64,000 nt of DNA from Bacillus sp. HMF5848 (GTDB lineage Bacteria > Bacillota > Bacilli > Bacillales > HMF5848), in the NCBI RefSeq assembly GCF_003944835.1, contig NZ_RWIV01000001.1, forward strand, positions 3,072,530 through 3,136,529, written 5' to 3'. Position 1 is the stretch's first letter; every line of letters starts with the position of its first letter. The notes under the pieces are model-generated. The model saw only the letters and a program-made list of their open reading frames with translations. It was not told where the DNA came from and made no database searches. The position numbers and the translations under genes were made by a program. Positions 22,425 to 31,660 of this stretch are shown here, piece after piece.

Positions 22425-24145
22425 GGCTTAACACCCACCATTTCATGTAACCCCTTGCCAGGTGCTACCATCGGATATACATTTTCATTTGATGTTACTA
22501 CAATATTTAATAAGGTTGGACCTGGATGAGCAAAAGCTTCTGCTAAAGCTGCTTGAAGCTCAGATTCAGTTTTCGCTTCAAATCCCCTAATTCTGTAAGC
22601 CTCCGCTAGCTTTAGATAATCAGGCTGATTAGTTAAAATAGACTGTGAGTATCTTTCCTTATAAAATATTTCTTGCCACTGTCGGACCATTCCTAATGAT
22701 TGGTTATTCAAGATTACGATTTTAATAGGTAAATTTAACTCTTGAATGACTGAAAGCTCTTGTAGCGTCATTTGAAAGCCTGCATCCCCTATAATAGATA
22801 CAACAGTCGCTTTTGGTTCCGCTAACTGAGCTCCAATCGCTGCAGGAAGGCCAAAGCCCATCGTTCCTAGTCCTCCTGACGTTACCCAGCGATTAGGTTT
22901 GTTTAATTTGTAATACTGCGCTGCCCACATTTGATGCTGACCAACATCTGTAGTTACAACCGCATCACCATCTGTCACTTCATGTAGAGCTTCTACTAAT
23001 CTCTGTGGCTTTATATCTGTAGCTTCCCCCTTCGAATACGCTAACGGATATTCTTCCTTCCAATTATCCAACTGATCGTGCCACTCTTCTGTATCGCCTG
23101 CCTTGCCGTTTTGATGCAATAATGCTTGCATTGCTTCCTTAGCGTCACTAACAACTGGAATATGAGTCTGAATGTTTTTTCCAATTTCAGCTGGATCAAT
23201 ATCTATATGTGCAACAGTAGCTTTTTTAGCAAAGTGAGCTAAGTTGCCTGTAACCCTATCATCAAATCTCGCTCCCACACTAATGAGCAAGTCACACTCA
23301 TATAAAGCCATATTGGCTGCATAACAACCATGCATGCCTGCCATACCTAAAAATAAAGGGTGATTAGCAGGCATTGCACCCAGGCCCAACAATGTATGAA
23401 TAACCGGGATTTTCTGTTGTTCACTGTAGGCTATCAGTTCGTTATGAGCTTTCGCATGTAATACGCCCGCGCCTGCTAAAATCACAGGCTTCTTAGCTTT
23501 ACTAACTGCCTCCACTAGCTTGCGAATTTGCAAATGATTCGGTTGCACTGTCGGCTGATATCCTGGCAGATTAACCTCTTGCTCATAATCAAATGCCGCT
23601 TCCGCAACCGCCATGTCTTTTGGTATATCTATTAACACCGGACCAGGTCGACCAGTAGTAGCAATATGAAAGGCTTCCTTAATGATCCTTGGTAAATCTG
23701 CTACATCTCGCACTTGATAACTGTGCTTTGTGATAGGCATAGTTATTCCCATCACATCTGCCTCTTGAAAGGCATCTGACCCAATGACTGAGGTAGCCAC
23801 TTGCCCAGTGAACACTACGAGTGGAAGAGAATCAATCATAGCATCTGCTAAACCAGTCACAATATTTGTGGCCCCAGGGCCACTCGTGACAATAACAACA
23901 CCCGGCTTCCCTGACACTCGAGCATACCCTTCTGCTGCATGGATGCCACCCTGTTCATGTCTTGTTAATACATGTTGAATGCCAAAATCATAAATTTCGT
24001 TGTAAATCGGAAGAACTGCTCCTCCTGGGTAACCAAAAATCACTTCAACTCCTTCTCGCTTCAATGCTTCTAATAGCATTCTTGCTCCGCTCATCTTTTC
24101 GTTGCTTTTCAAAGCTTCCTTTCCAAGCTTGAGTTTGGCCTCCAT
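22421..24145 (-). CDS. ilvB: Acetolactate synthase large (catalytic) subunit
   Basis: This ThDP/FAD enzyme condenses pyruvate with pyruvate or 2-oxobutyrate. Motifs are [16 protein letters not shown], the catalytic-glutamate region [16 protein letters not shown], and the ThDP motif [15 protein letters not shown]...NN. Length 574 aa equals B. subtilis IlvB. GAAGGAGG precedes ATG 24145. It is the first gene behind the T-box leader. Confidence 0.98.
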   Translation of the reverse strand: MEAKLKLGKEALKSNEKMSGARMLLEALKREGVEVIFGYPGGAVLPIYNEIYDFGIQHVLTRHEQGGIHAAEGYARVSGKPGVVIVTSGPGATNIVTGLADAMIDSLPLVVFTGQVATSVIGSDAFQEADVMGITMPITKHSYQVRDVADLPRIIKEAFHIATTGRPGPVLIDIPKDMAVAEAAFDYEQEVNLPGYQPTVQPNHLQIRKLVEAVSKAKKPVILAGAGVLHAKAHNELIAYSEQQKIPVIHTLLGLGAMPANHPLFLGMAGMHGCYAANMALYECDLLISVGARFDDRVTGNLAHFAKKATVAHIDIDPAEIGKNIQTHIPVVSDAKEAMQALLHQNGKAGDTEEWHDQLDNWKEEYPLAYSKGEATDIKPQRLVEALHEVTDGDAVVTTDVGQHQMWAAQYYKLNKPNRWVTSGGLGTMGFGLPAAIGAQLAEPKATVVSIIGDAGFQMTLQELSVIQELNLPIKIVILNNQSLGMVRQWQEIFYKERYSQSILTNQPDYLKLAEAYRIRGFEAKTESELQAALAEAFAHPGPTLLNIVVTSNENVYPMVAPGKGLHEMVGVKP

Positions 24146-24284
24146 TTTGGTCCTCCTTCATATTTTTCTTGTAATTAATAGCATTCAAGTATAACAGGCG
24201 CTTTACTCTTTTTAGGTCCTTGACTTCGTAACGCCTGAAACTAATCACTTACCAAGGTAGAAACGATTAAAAATCTTATACAGT

Positions 24285-24580
24285 AAAAAAAGTCCTCCCA
24301 CCCCTACATTCAACCCAAATAACTCATAGGTTGAAGGGGTGAAAAGACTTTACTCACTTTTCACGGTACCACCCTTCTTCATGATGCCATTATCTAGCAT
24401 CACCTCAGGAACGTTTAGTTACGTTCGTTTTAATAACGAGTGCATAATATGTACACCCGGTTTGCTTTACTTAAGTTCAAGCAAACACTCAGAGAGGAGT
24501 TCATTTACGATAATACCACCGGCTTCCAGCAACCCGGCTCTCTGTAGATATCGCGATCGTAAACTACTTGTTCTCGTCAA
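24285..24580 (-). promoter_or_regulatory. T-box leader (leucine type) of the ilvB operon
   Basis: Minus strand, 5' to 3': a Stem I region with the CAGAGAG/CTCTCTG pairing and the GGTTGCTGGAAGCC distal motif; a specifier-loop segment AATGAACTCC in which CTC (24499-24497) is the likely leucine specifier codon; the canonical T-box AAGGGTGGTACCG (24375-24363); then a long terminator stem (about 24349-24291) followed by T7. Uncharged tRNA-Leu should favour the antiterminator. CUC is also the specifier in B. subtilis ilvB. No clear promoter was found between 24580 and ilvE. Confidence 0.93.
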
Positions 24581-24630
24581 TGTTTTTTGATTATTCAGTT
24601 TTTTAATTACACTAATAGACTTAGTTGTTG

Positions 24631-25536
24631 TTACACAGCATTCGACTGCTCTCTGTCATACACTTGCACACCATCCATACACACACGCTTGCGGAATTCT
24701 TTTAATAGGATTTGTGTATATTTACCTGGAACTCCTTCACCAATTCCACGACCATCAACCTTTACAACGGCTATAACCTCTGCAGCTGTACCTGTTAAAA
24801 ATACTTCGTCTGCCGTGTAAACATCGTATCTAGTAAATGGTTCCTCCTTTACATCGAATCCAAGATCCATGGCCATTTCTATGATTGCATTGCGAGTAAT
24901 ACCCTCTAGTGCTCCAACATAAGTAGGCGGCGTAATAAGCTGCTCTCCTTTGACTATGAACACATTGTCAGCAGACCCCTCGGCAACGTAACCTTGATCA
25001 TTCAACATTAACGCTTCGTTCACGTTTGCAAGGTGAGCCTCAATTTTAACAAGTACGTTATTTAAGTAATTAAGTGATTTTATTTTTGGACTTAATACAT
25101 CAGGTCGATTCCGCCTTGTCGCAACGGTTACAATATCAATGCCCGTTTCGTACAAATGCTTTGGAAAGATCGCTAACTGTTCAACGATAATAATTACTTG
25201 CGCTTTTTTGCAATTATAAGGATCTAACCCTAAATCCCCCACCCCACGTGATACAACGACACGTATATATGCATCTTCGTAGTTGTTTCTGCGAACGGCT
25301 TCAATAATCAACTCAGTCATTTCATCTTTTGAAAAAGGAATGGTAAGCAAAATCGCTTTGGCTGAATGGTATAATCGTTCTATATGATCTTGCATTTTAT
25401 ACACATTCCCGCTATATACACGTATACCTTCAAACACACCATCACCGTATAGAAACCCATGATCATATACGGATATTTTGGCATCCTCTTTTCGAACAAA
25501 TGAATCATTTACATACACCCATTGTTCATTGTTCAT
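24631..25536 (-). CDS. ilvE: Branched-chain amino acid aminotransferase
   Basis: This fold-type IV PLP transaminase performs the last step of valine, leucine and isoleucine synthesis. Motifs are ISVYDHGFLYGDGVFEGIRVY, the PLP lysine region SLNYLNNVLVKIEA, and EGSADNVFIVK. I start it at ATG 25536 (301 aa), directly behind AAGGGGAGTG; the 27 codons upstream are not family-like. It precedes the T-box leader, so it is probably transcribed ahead of and partly independently of ilvB. Its immediate upstream region (25537-26014) has no T-box. Confidence 0.95.
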   Translation of the reverse strand: MNNEQWVYVNDSFVRKEDAKISVYDHGFLYGDGVFEGIRVYSGNVYKMQDHIERLYHSAKAILLTIPFSKDEMTELIIEAVRRNNYEDAYIRVVVSRGVGDLGLDPYNCKKAQVIIIVEQLAIFPKHLYETGIDIVTVATRRNRPDVLSPKIKSLNYLNNVLVKIEAHLANVNEALMLNDQGYVAEGSADNVFIVKGEQLITPPTYVGALEGITRNAIIEMAMDLGFDVKEEPFTRYDVYTADEVFLTGTAAEVIAVVKVDGRGIGEGVPGKYTQILLKEFRKRVCMDGVQVYDREQSNAV

Positions 25537-26014
25537 TAATACACTCCCCTTTTCTTTAACCATAAAAAGCTTTAAACGGTTAAAAAGCAAACGTATAAAA
25601 AATTGCAAACCATTCACATGTCTTTGTGTTTTGGATGTATGTTTATGGTATCTAGTATTTAAGTTCTAGTTAGTGGAAACTCCCTCCTACACAAGCTCTC
25701 GTCTTTTTTTATTTGAAGATTATCTTACGCTTATTTCCATTAACAGTCAATACTATTTATTAGAATTATTTGACTATTTTGATTAATCGAACATATTGTA
25801 TCCGCTTACAATATTGCTATGACAACGTATATTGTTTTTTAAAAATTTTTGAATTTTTTCATGACACGTTAGGCTTCAGTGGAAGTGAAATTATAACCCT
25901 TCATTCACTAGTTACACCCACATGCTCACAATGAGGGTTTCATTATCCTTACTGCTATATCGACATCTTGTTTCATGATAAAAAGTCCGTTTAGTCACAT
26001 TGTTTTTCTAACAC
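25537..26014. other. Gene-free region upstream of ilvE
   Basis: AT-rich sequence of about 480 bases. I see no gene, T-box or riboswitch motif. An AAATTTTTGAATTTTT stretch near 25850 is only partly similar to a CodY box, so it is not called. The promoter of ilvE presumably lies here. Confidence 0.4.
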
Positions 26015-26052
26015 AAAAAACCTCCTAAGACATATAAGTGTCTTAGAAGGTT
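26015..26052 (-). terminator. Terminator beside the degenerate tRNA-Arg copy
   Basis: Stem CCTTCTAAGACA/TGTCTTAGGAGG (one G-U pair) with a 6-base loop, followed on the minus strand by T6. Its ends (CCTTCTA...TAGGAGGTTTTTT) match those of the structure behind the intact tRNA-Arg at 33309-33405. Confidence 0.8.
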
Positions 26053-26082
26053 TTAGTTACCGGGTTTTGCAACCCATATTCG

Positions 26083-26158
26083 GTAACAAAAGAGATTCGA
26101 ACTGCCAAAAATACGCTTAGAAGACCGTTGCTCTATTAACTTGTATGACGAATGTTAC
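26083..26158 (-). pseudogene. Degenerate tRNA-Arg(UCU) copy
   Basis: From about 26090 to 26136 the plus-strand view (GAGATTCGAACT ... CGCTTAGAAG.CCGTTGCTCTAT) matches the intact tRNA-Arg at 33438-33511, including the TCT anticodon loop and the T-loop. The anticodon stem has lost a base, the T-stem has a mismatch and the D-stem no longer pairs. The acceptor ends differ from the intact gene yet still pair with each other (GTAACA with TGTTAC, 6 bp, 76 nt overall). It is best seen as a tRNA relic; function is unlikely. Confidence 0.75.
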
Positions 26159-26273
26159 GATTTAGTATAACAGTCACATGTCTATCTCAAAAATACATAG
26201 TCTAATCGTATAAATACTTATAATCCATTATTTATTATTATCCAATATCATTTTTTAATAAATGATAATAAGT

Positions 26274-29200
26274 TTAGTGTAAAAACACTTCTACCTTTAT
26301 ATAACTACCATTTCTAACACCATAAGCATCTTCTCCACGAATTTTGTGGTCTTCCACTTTCTTCTTACACCCATCATGGTCATGTAAAATGTAGAAATTA
26401 ACTTTCGGTTCACCAATTCCGTATGTGTTCGTTCTTTTTTCATTATGATAAACTACTTTTGTATGTCCAAGAAATTTAAAAGTTAACATACCATCTTCAT
26501 TAAATAACCATCCAGGAAGAATTGGTGCAAATGACAGAGTTAGCAAACCATCTTCCACTTTGAAAGGCTGTTTACCAATCATCATATACGTCCACATGCT
26601 TAAAAATTCAGCCGTTGAACCACTTAATCGAGCAACATATCCCCTTCCATGAGTAGACGGGTCAGGATTGACGGAACTTGCGATAAAAGATGAATTTTCA
26701 AGAACACTTCTTCCATACATGTCTGGGTCAATAAACGGAACGAGTGATGTTTTCATTTCATGAAAGAATTCATCGTGTAAGCCCGATTTTAACAGACTTA
26801 GTAAATATTTATATGACATGTGCAAAAAGACTGATTCCCGTTCTAGCCATCCTGGGGTAAAAGCCTTTATTCTACCTATTTCAAATGATTGACTCTCTAA
26901 GCTTACAGATGTTTTATACATGCTAATTTTTTTATCATATAAATCAGATTCTTTTATAGCTTTATATTGTTCTCTTGCACTTTCAATGTCTTGACTTGTT
27001 TTAAAGAAGCGGGCAGGCCCCTCTAAAAAATAAGGAAGTACAGTAGCATTAAATTCTTTTATCTTTACTTTTGGTAAGCCATAATGACTTATTACTTGAT
27101 TTCCATGTTCATCATTTACTACCTCATATTTTACGGCTTCATAAGAAAAGTAAGTAGGATAAAGTCCATTTCCCAGTTCTTTTGCCTTTTCTATTCCAAT
27201 ATTCAATTTCCAAAGGAGCTTTTCAAGTAAATCCTTTATTTCACTTAGAGTAGCTTGTTCTTCTCTTCCATCGATACCAAACCTTATATGCTCTCGGTAT
27301 GATTCTCTCGCATAGGAAATAGCATCCCAATAATCAAAATCGCTGATTTTACCATTACTAAATTCATTTATAATTTCGTTTATTTTATTCATAAAAGTGT
27401 GAATTTCGCCAGGAAGGTCAACAGTTTGATTTTTTACCTGATCAATCGCAGAAAGGATAAATTTAACAATCCTTTTCAACTCAAACGTCTCACTCATTCC
27501 TGATCCAAATATTCCAGGGAGACCATTCATTGCATCATTCCAACCTGGTTTATTAGCTTCCATTTCAATACCCATTCCAAACGGATCTAACGTAGCAAAT
27601 TTGTTTAAAGACAATGATAGTAATTTAACGAATAAATTAGTTTCATATATGTTGCCTAATCTATCTTTTAGCCAATTAGTATCATTTAATGATATGCCTA
27701 GCTTCTGCATTTTCTCCTCATCTTCAAGTATCGAGCCATATTGTCTAACTTTCCCTTTTGAAAGTACATACTTTTCACTTCTTGGTAATACATAAACAGG
27801 ACTATCAAAGAACCTATAACTCTTATCTTGAAACAGAAAATCTTCAAGCTTTTCAGGATATATATCCAAATAACTTTCCACTAAATCTAAGTTATATGTC
27901 CAATGATCAATCCAAAAGCCCTCTCCAAAACCAGCTTCAATATTTTGCTCTGAGAGCTTTAACACTTCAGTTAGAAATTCATCTTCGCTTATCGTCACTT
28001 GTACGTTTTCGTTAGATAAAAAATTAACTATTTTTCCTGGCGTAAATTTCGATTGTAGCATTTGGGCAATTTCAGACTTATTACTTTTCACATAGCGTTC
28101 GATTAGTTTTGTTACTTCCGCTTCATTCCCATTCTTAGTAGAGAAGGAGCATCCTTCTACAGATAACGGGTTATAACCGTCTGCTTGAATTAAACTCATA
28201 AACATCTTAACATTAAAACTACCCACTTTTGGATTGAAGTAAATATCATTTCTTCTGTTTTGATTGGCATCGCGGAAATTACCATTACCTTGTGAATAGT
28301 ATTCAGGAGCAATGGAGAAAAAGTTATAATCTCTCTCTAAATCTCCATGCTTTCTTGAGAATAGATGATAAACAAAGCCATCCCCTCCATTCTCCAAAAT
28401 CACAGGATAGCCACCACGTAGTAAATTATCAAGATAACTTTGACGAGAATATTCATCAAATATGACAGATGACGTCGAGGTTTCAATTGTATTAGTTAAA
28501 TCTCTAATTAACTCGTTGGCTAGTTTTTGTTTTTCGTTAATATACGTCATTTGAGTAATCTTTTCTATTTGGTTATGAATTTGTTCAATGTCAGATACAT
28601 GTCCAATAATAGTATTAATGGTAATCGTTTCATTAGCACGTATGGTACGACTAGTTGGTGTAAAACCACATGGTACTTTATTAGCAGTTACTTGAGGCAA
28701 CTCTGTTATTTCTTCTAGGGAATAATTCATAAAGTATTCAGGGTTTTGTAGAGATTGGTCATCTCCAAATATTAATTCAGCATCAACTATAGGGGTAACT
28801 CGTTTACCCTCATCTGTAAAAGATAAGTAGAAGTGCCCACTCGTAACCTCACTAACCTCCGCCTCATCTCCGATACTTGATCGAACACGATAGTATGGAA
28901 TTTGATTATCTAGGTTATACACTTCCATCCAGCTTCTTAATAGGTTACCAACTTCTTTATAGGCTGCGTTTTCCACACCATAAGGTAAGATTTCTGGCAT
29001 CCCATCAATCACTTCAACCTCTCTATCCTCACCTGTCATGTTCGTTATTTCCACTTTGCGTACTAACCCAGCAAAATTCGCTTCAGGTACGTTAAAATAA
29101 TCAACGGTCACTTTAAGATTTTCTACTTCGTTTACCTCTTCAATCGTCAATTGATTCGCACTAACATACATCGTTCTTTTAATCTTTGTGTTAAGAGGCG

Positions 29201-29501
29201 ATGGCGAAAATGGTTCAATGACCCGGTTTTCATTCTTTAATTTAATAAACGTTCGAAAGCCACTTACTGACACATTTTTATATGTGATATTGGCAGGTGA
29301 AAATTCCATAATGGGTGAGTTCTTATCCTTTACACCAAAGCTACAGATCCCTTGTCCACGGTTCACGTAAAATGTCCACATAGGAATTCCTTTCACACCT
29401 GCAATACCTGGTAAAAAGCTGGAGAAAGTCTTCGCCTTATCATAGTCTTCTATAACAAATCTTTTATTATGATCGAATGAGTATTTTTTATCAGCCATCA
29501 T
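26274..29501 (-). CDS. Glycoside phosphorylase of the GH94-type clan (cellobiose phosphorylase-like)
   Basis: At 1075 residues this is a large cytosolic protein (no signal peptide) of the cellobiose/chitobiose phosphorylase superfamily. An N-terminal beta-sandwich region (about residues 1-320) precedes an alpha-barrel catalytic domain with GEGFWIDHWTYNLDLVESY (near 530) and ANKPGWNDAMNGLPGIFGSG (near 660). These enzymes split oligosaccharides with phosphate to a sugar-1-phosphate. The size suggests the GH149/GH161 branch, which acts on beta-1,3-glucan oligomers, rather than classic 800-aa cellobiose phosphorylase; this assignment is inference. It follows an ABC sugar transporter and a GH1 remnant on the same strand. 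Two adjacent ATGs (29501, 29498) are possible; AAGGTGG is upstream of both. Confidence 0.8.
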   Translation of the reverse strand: MMADKKYSFDHNKRFVIEDYDKAKTFSSFLPGIAGVKGIPMWTFYVNRGQGICSFGVKDKNSPIMEFSPANITYKNVSVSGFRTFIKLKNENRVIEPFSPSPLNTKIKRTMYVSANQLTIEEVNEVENLKVTVDYFNVPEANFAGLVRKVEITNMTGEDREVEVIDGMPEILPYGVENAAYKEVGNLLRSWMEVYNLDNQIPYYRVRSSIGDEAEVSEVTSGHFYLSFTDEGKRVTPIVDAELIFGDDQSLQNPEYFMNYSLEEITELPQVTANKVPCGFTPTSRTIRANETITINTIIGHVSDIEQIHNQIEKITQMTYINEKQKLANELIRDLTNTIETSTSSVIFDEYSRQSYLDNLLRGGYPVILENGGDGFVYHLFSRKHGDLERDYNFFSIAPEYYSQGNGNFRDANQNRRNDIYFNPKVGSFNVKMFMSLIQADGYNPLSVEGCSFSTKNGNEAEVTKLIERYVKSNKSEIAQMLQSKFTPGKIVNFLSNENVQVTISEDEFLTEVLKLSEQNIEAGFGEGFWIDHWTYNLDLVESYLDIYPEKLEDFLFQDKSYRFFDSPVYVLPRSEKYVLSKGKVRQYGSILEDEEKMQKLGISLNDTNWLKDRLGNIYETNLFVKLLSLSLNKFATLDPFGMGIEMEANKPGWNDAMNGLPGIFGSGMSETFELKRIVKFILSAIDQVKNQTVDLPGEIHTFMNKINEIINEFSNGKISDFDYWDAISYARESYREHIRFGIDGREEQATLSEIKDLLEKLLWKLNIGIEKAKELGNGLYPTYFSYEAVKYEVVNDEHGNQVISHYGLPKVKIKEFNATVLPYFLEGPARFFKTSQDIESAREQYKAIKESDLYDKKISMYKTSVSLESQSFEIGRIKAFTPGWLERESVFLHMSYKYLLSLLKSGLHDEFFHEMKTSLVPFIDPDMYGRSVLENSSFIASSVNPDPSTHGRGYVARLSGSTAEFLSMWTYMMIGKQPFKVEDGLLTLSFAPILPGWLFNEDGMLTFKFLGHTKVVYHNEKRTNTYGIGEPKVNFYILHDHDGCKKKVEDHKIRGEDAYGVRNGSYIKVEVFLH

Positions 29502-29599
29502 TTATTCCACCTTTTTGAACATTTTAACTAATAAGGTGAAGATCGCAATCAACCTTCACCTTAAATAATTTGAATCAATTTGTTATTTTGCAAATAAAA

Positions 29600-29820
<221 letters not shown>

Positions 29821-29840
29821 CATTCACACATTCCTTTTTA

Positions 29841-30671
29841 CTAACCTTTGACCGATCCCGCTGAAATACTACTTATAATATATTTAGAGAAAATTAAGAA
29901 CGCGATCATAATAGGAACGACAGAAATGGCAATTCCCAGATACAAAGCACCTAGATTTTGTGCGACTTGTGATCCTTTTAAGAAACCCATCAATACTGGC
30001 AACGTATATTTTTCTGGTGAAAATAACACGACTAACGGTAAAATATAGTTATTCCACGAACCAATGAATGTAAAAATCGACATTGTTGCCACTGCTGGCA
30101 TCATCATTGGCAAAGCTATGGAATGAAAGATTTTCAATTCACTGGCTCCATCCATTCTCGCTGCTTCTATTAATGATGGATGCAAGGTAGATGCAAGATA
30201 CTGTCTTATGAAGAACACAACAAATGGACTGGCTATGGTAGGAACGATTAAAGGAATAAAAGAATCTAGCGTTCCTAGCGCTTTATTTAATTCATAAAAG
30301 CCAATTAAACCAAGTTGGCCAGGCACCATCATCATTAATAGCATAAAAAGAAATAGTTGATTTTTACCCTTAAAATTGTAAACTGCAAACCCAAAGGCTG
30401 TTAACGCTGAAAAGTAGCCACTTAATAAAGTTACAGATACAGATACAATTAAACTATTCTTAAAACCATTCCAAATGTTTACATAGCTGATCATTGTATT
30501 ATAGTTCTCAAGTAATTGATTACCCGGCAAAAAAGAAAATCCCATTAAGATTTCTTTATTGTCCCGAGTCGCATTTATTAACATCATATAAAAAGGAATA
30601 ATGCTAATTATCGCTAAAAGGATTAAGAGACTATATATGATTATTAGACTAAAGCTTTTTTTTTCGGTCAT
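29841..30671 (-). CDS. Carbohydrate ABC transporter permease, MalG type
   Basis: This 276-residue inner membrane permease has six predicted helices and the EAA loop EAARMDGASELKIFHSIALPMMMP that contacts the ATPase. N-terminal IIYSLLILLAIISIIPFYMM and C-terminal YIISSISAGSVKG are typical of the MalG group in CUT1 sugar importers. ATG 30671 has GTGAGG 9 bases upstream, 11 bases after the stop of the partner permease. No ATPase gene lies in the cluster; in Bacillus such systems usually share MsmX, encoded elsewhere (established for B. subtilis). Confidence 0.92.
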   Translation of the reverse strand: MTEKKSFSLIIIYSLLILLAIISIIPFYMMLINATRDNKEILMGFSFLPGNQLLENYNTMISYVNIWNGFKNSLIVSVSVTLLSGYFSALTAFGFAVYNFKGKNQLFLFMLLMMMVPGQLGLIGFYELNKALGTLDSFIPLIVPTIASPFVVFFIRQYLASTLHPSLIEAARMDGASELKIFHSIALPMMMPAVATMSIFTFIGSWNNYILPLVVLFSPEKYTLPVLMGFLKGSQVAQNLGALYLGIAISVVPIMIAFLIFSKYIISSISAGSVKG

Positions 30672-30682
30672 AACATAAAACC

Positions 30683-31576
30683 TCACTTTTTTGTGACTTT
30701 TGCTTCTCGATACATTGATTTAAATGTGATGGCTGAGAAAACAACCGTTATTAAAAATAACATATAGGCGATTGTTGCAGCGTAACCATAGTTGTTGTAT
30801 CTAAATGCTTGATTATAAAGATAAAGCACCATTGTATTTAAAGACCCTTCAGGTGCCCCGAGACCATCTGTGATAAGCATCGGTAAGTCAAACAATTGGA
30901 GTCCACCAATTAAAGATGTAATCATGACATATAACATAATCGGCTTCAGTAAAGGCAACGTAATATAAATAAATGTTTGCCACCTAGTTGCCCCATCAAT
31001 TAATGCCGCTTCATAATACTCTTCAGATATACCAGATACTCCTGCCATTAAGACGATAAATGTATAACCAAACCACATCCACGTTAAAATTAACGCAACC
31101 GCCACTTGTGCGCTGAAAGGCTGGTTTAGCCAATTAATAGGCTCTGATATAAGACCGATTTTCAGTAAAAATTGATTAATTGTTCCATAATGCCAATCCA
31201 ACATAATGTTAAAGAGAATAGCAACAGAGCTAATAGTAATCAGGTTCGGCAAGTAAAAAATGGACCTAAAAAATCCTAGACCCTTTATTTTGAACCGAAG
31301 ATCGGCAAATAAAGACGCTAAAAGTAGAGCTATTCCTAACTGAAGGATAAAATTTAAGCCCCAAATTTTCCACGTATTGAAAAATGCCTCTAAAAAATAA
31401 CCGTCTGTTAATATTCGACTGTAGTTTGCAAACCCAATAAGTTCAGGCTTTCCGTATCCTTCGTAATTAGTAAACGTGTAATAAAAGGTCAATAGTATTG
31501 GATAAATGTTAAACACAAGAAAGATTATAAAAAAGGGAGTTATAAAATAATATCCTTTATAATCTAGTTTCTTCAT
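30683..31576 (-). CDS. Carbohydrate ABC transporter permease, MalF type
   Basis: This 297-residue permease pairs with the downstream MalG-type protein. It begins KGYYFITPFFIIFLVFNIYP and carries the EAA motif EAALIDGATRWQTFIYITLPLLKPI. Six helices are predicted. The start at 31576 is behind AAAGGGGTG; eight upstream codons of the open frame are dropped. A strong hairpin lies between this gene and the binding-protein gene, as expected when the binding protein is made in excess. Confidence 0.92.
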   Translation of the reverse strand: MKKLDYKGYYFITPFFIIFLVFNIYPILLTFYYTFTNYEGYGKPELIGFANYSRILTDGYFLEAFFNTWKIWGLNFILQLGIALLLASLFADLRFKIKGLGFFRSIFYLPNLITISSVAILFNIMLDWHYGTINQFLLKIGLISEPINWLNQPFSAQVAVALILTWMWFGYTFIVLMAGVSGISEEYYEAALIDGATRWQTFIYITLPLLKPIMLYVMITSLIGGLQLFDLPMLITDGLGAPEGSLNTMVLYLYNQAFRYNNYGYAATIAYMLFLITVVFSAITFKSMYREAKVTKK

Positions 31577-31601
31577 AAAGCACCCCTTCTTTCTTAGCAC
31601 T

Positions 31602-31638
31602 AAAAAAAAAGGGATAGAAATGCGAAAGTTCCTATCCC
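31602..31638 (-). terminator. Attenuating terminator between binding protein and permease genes
   Basis: On the minus strand GGGATAG...CTATCCC is followed by T9. It lies 23 bases past the binding-protein stop and should lower permease mRNA relative to the binding protein. Confidence 0.85.
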
Positions 31639-31660
31639 ATTCTGTATTAAATCTATTTGT

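Noticed and set aside
25840-25870. AT-rich AAATTTTTGAATTTTT as a possible CodY box upstream of ilvE.
   Set aside because: Only about ten of fifteen positions match and such sequences are frequent in AT-rich spacers.
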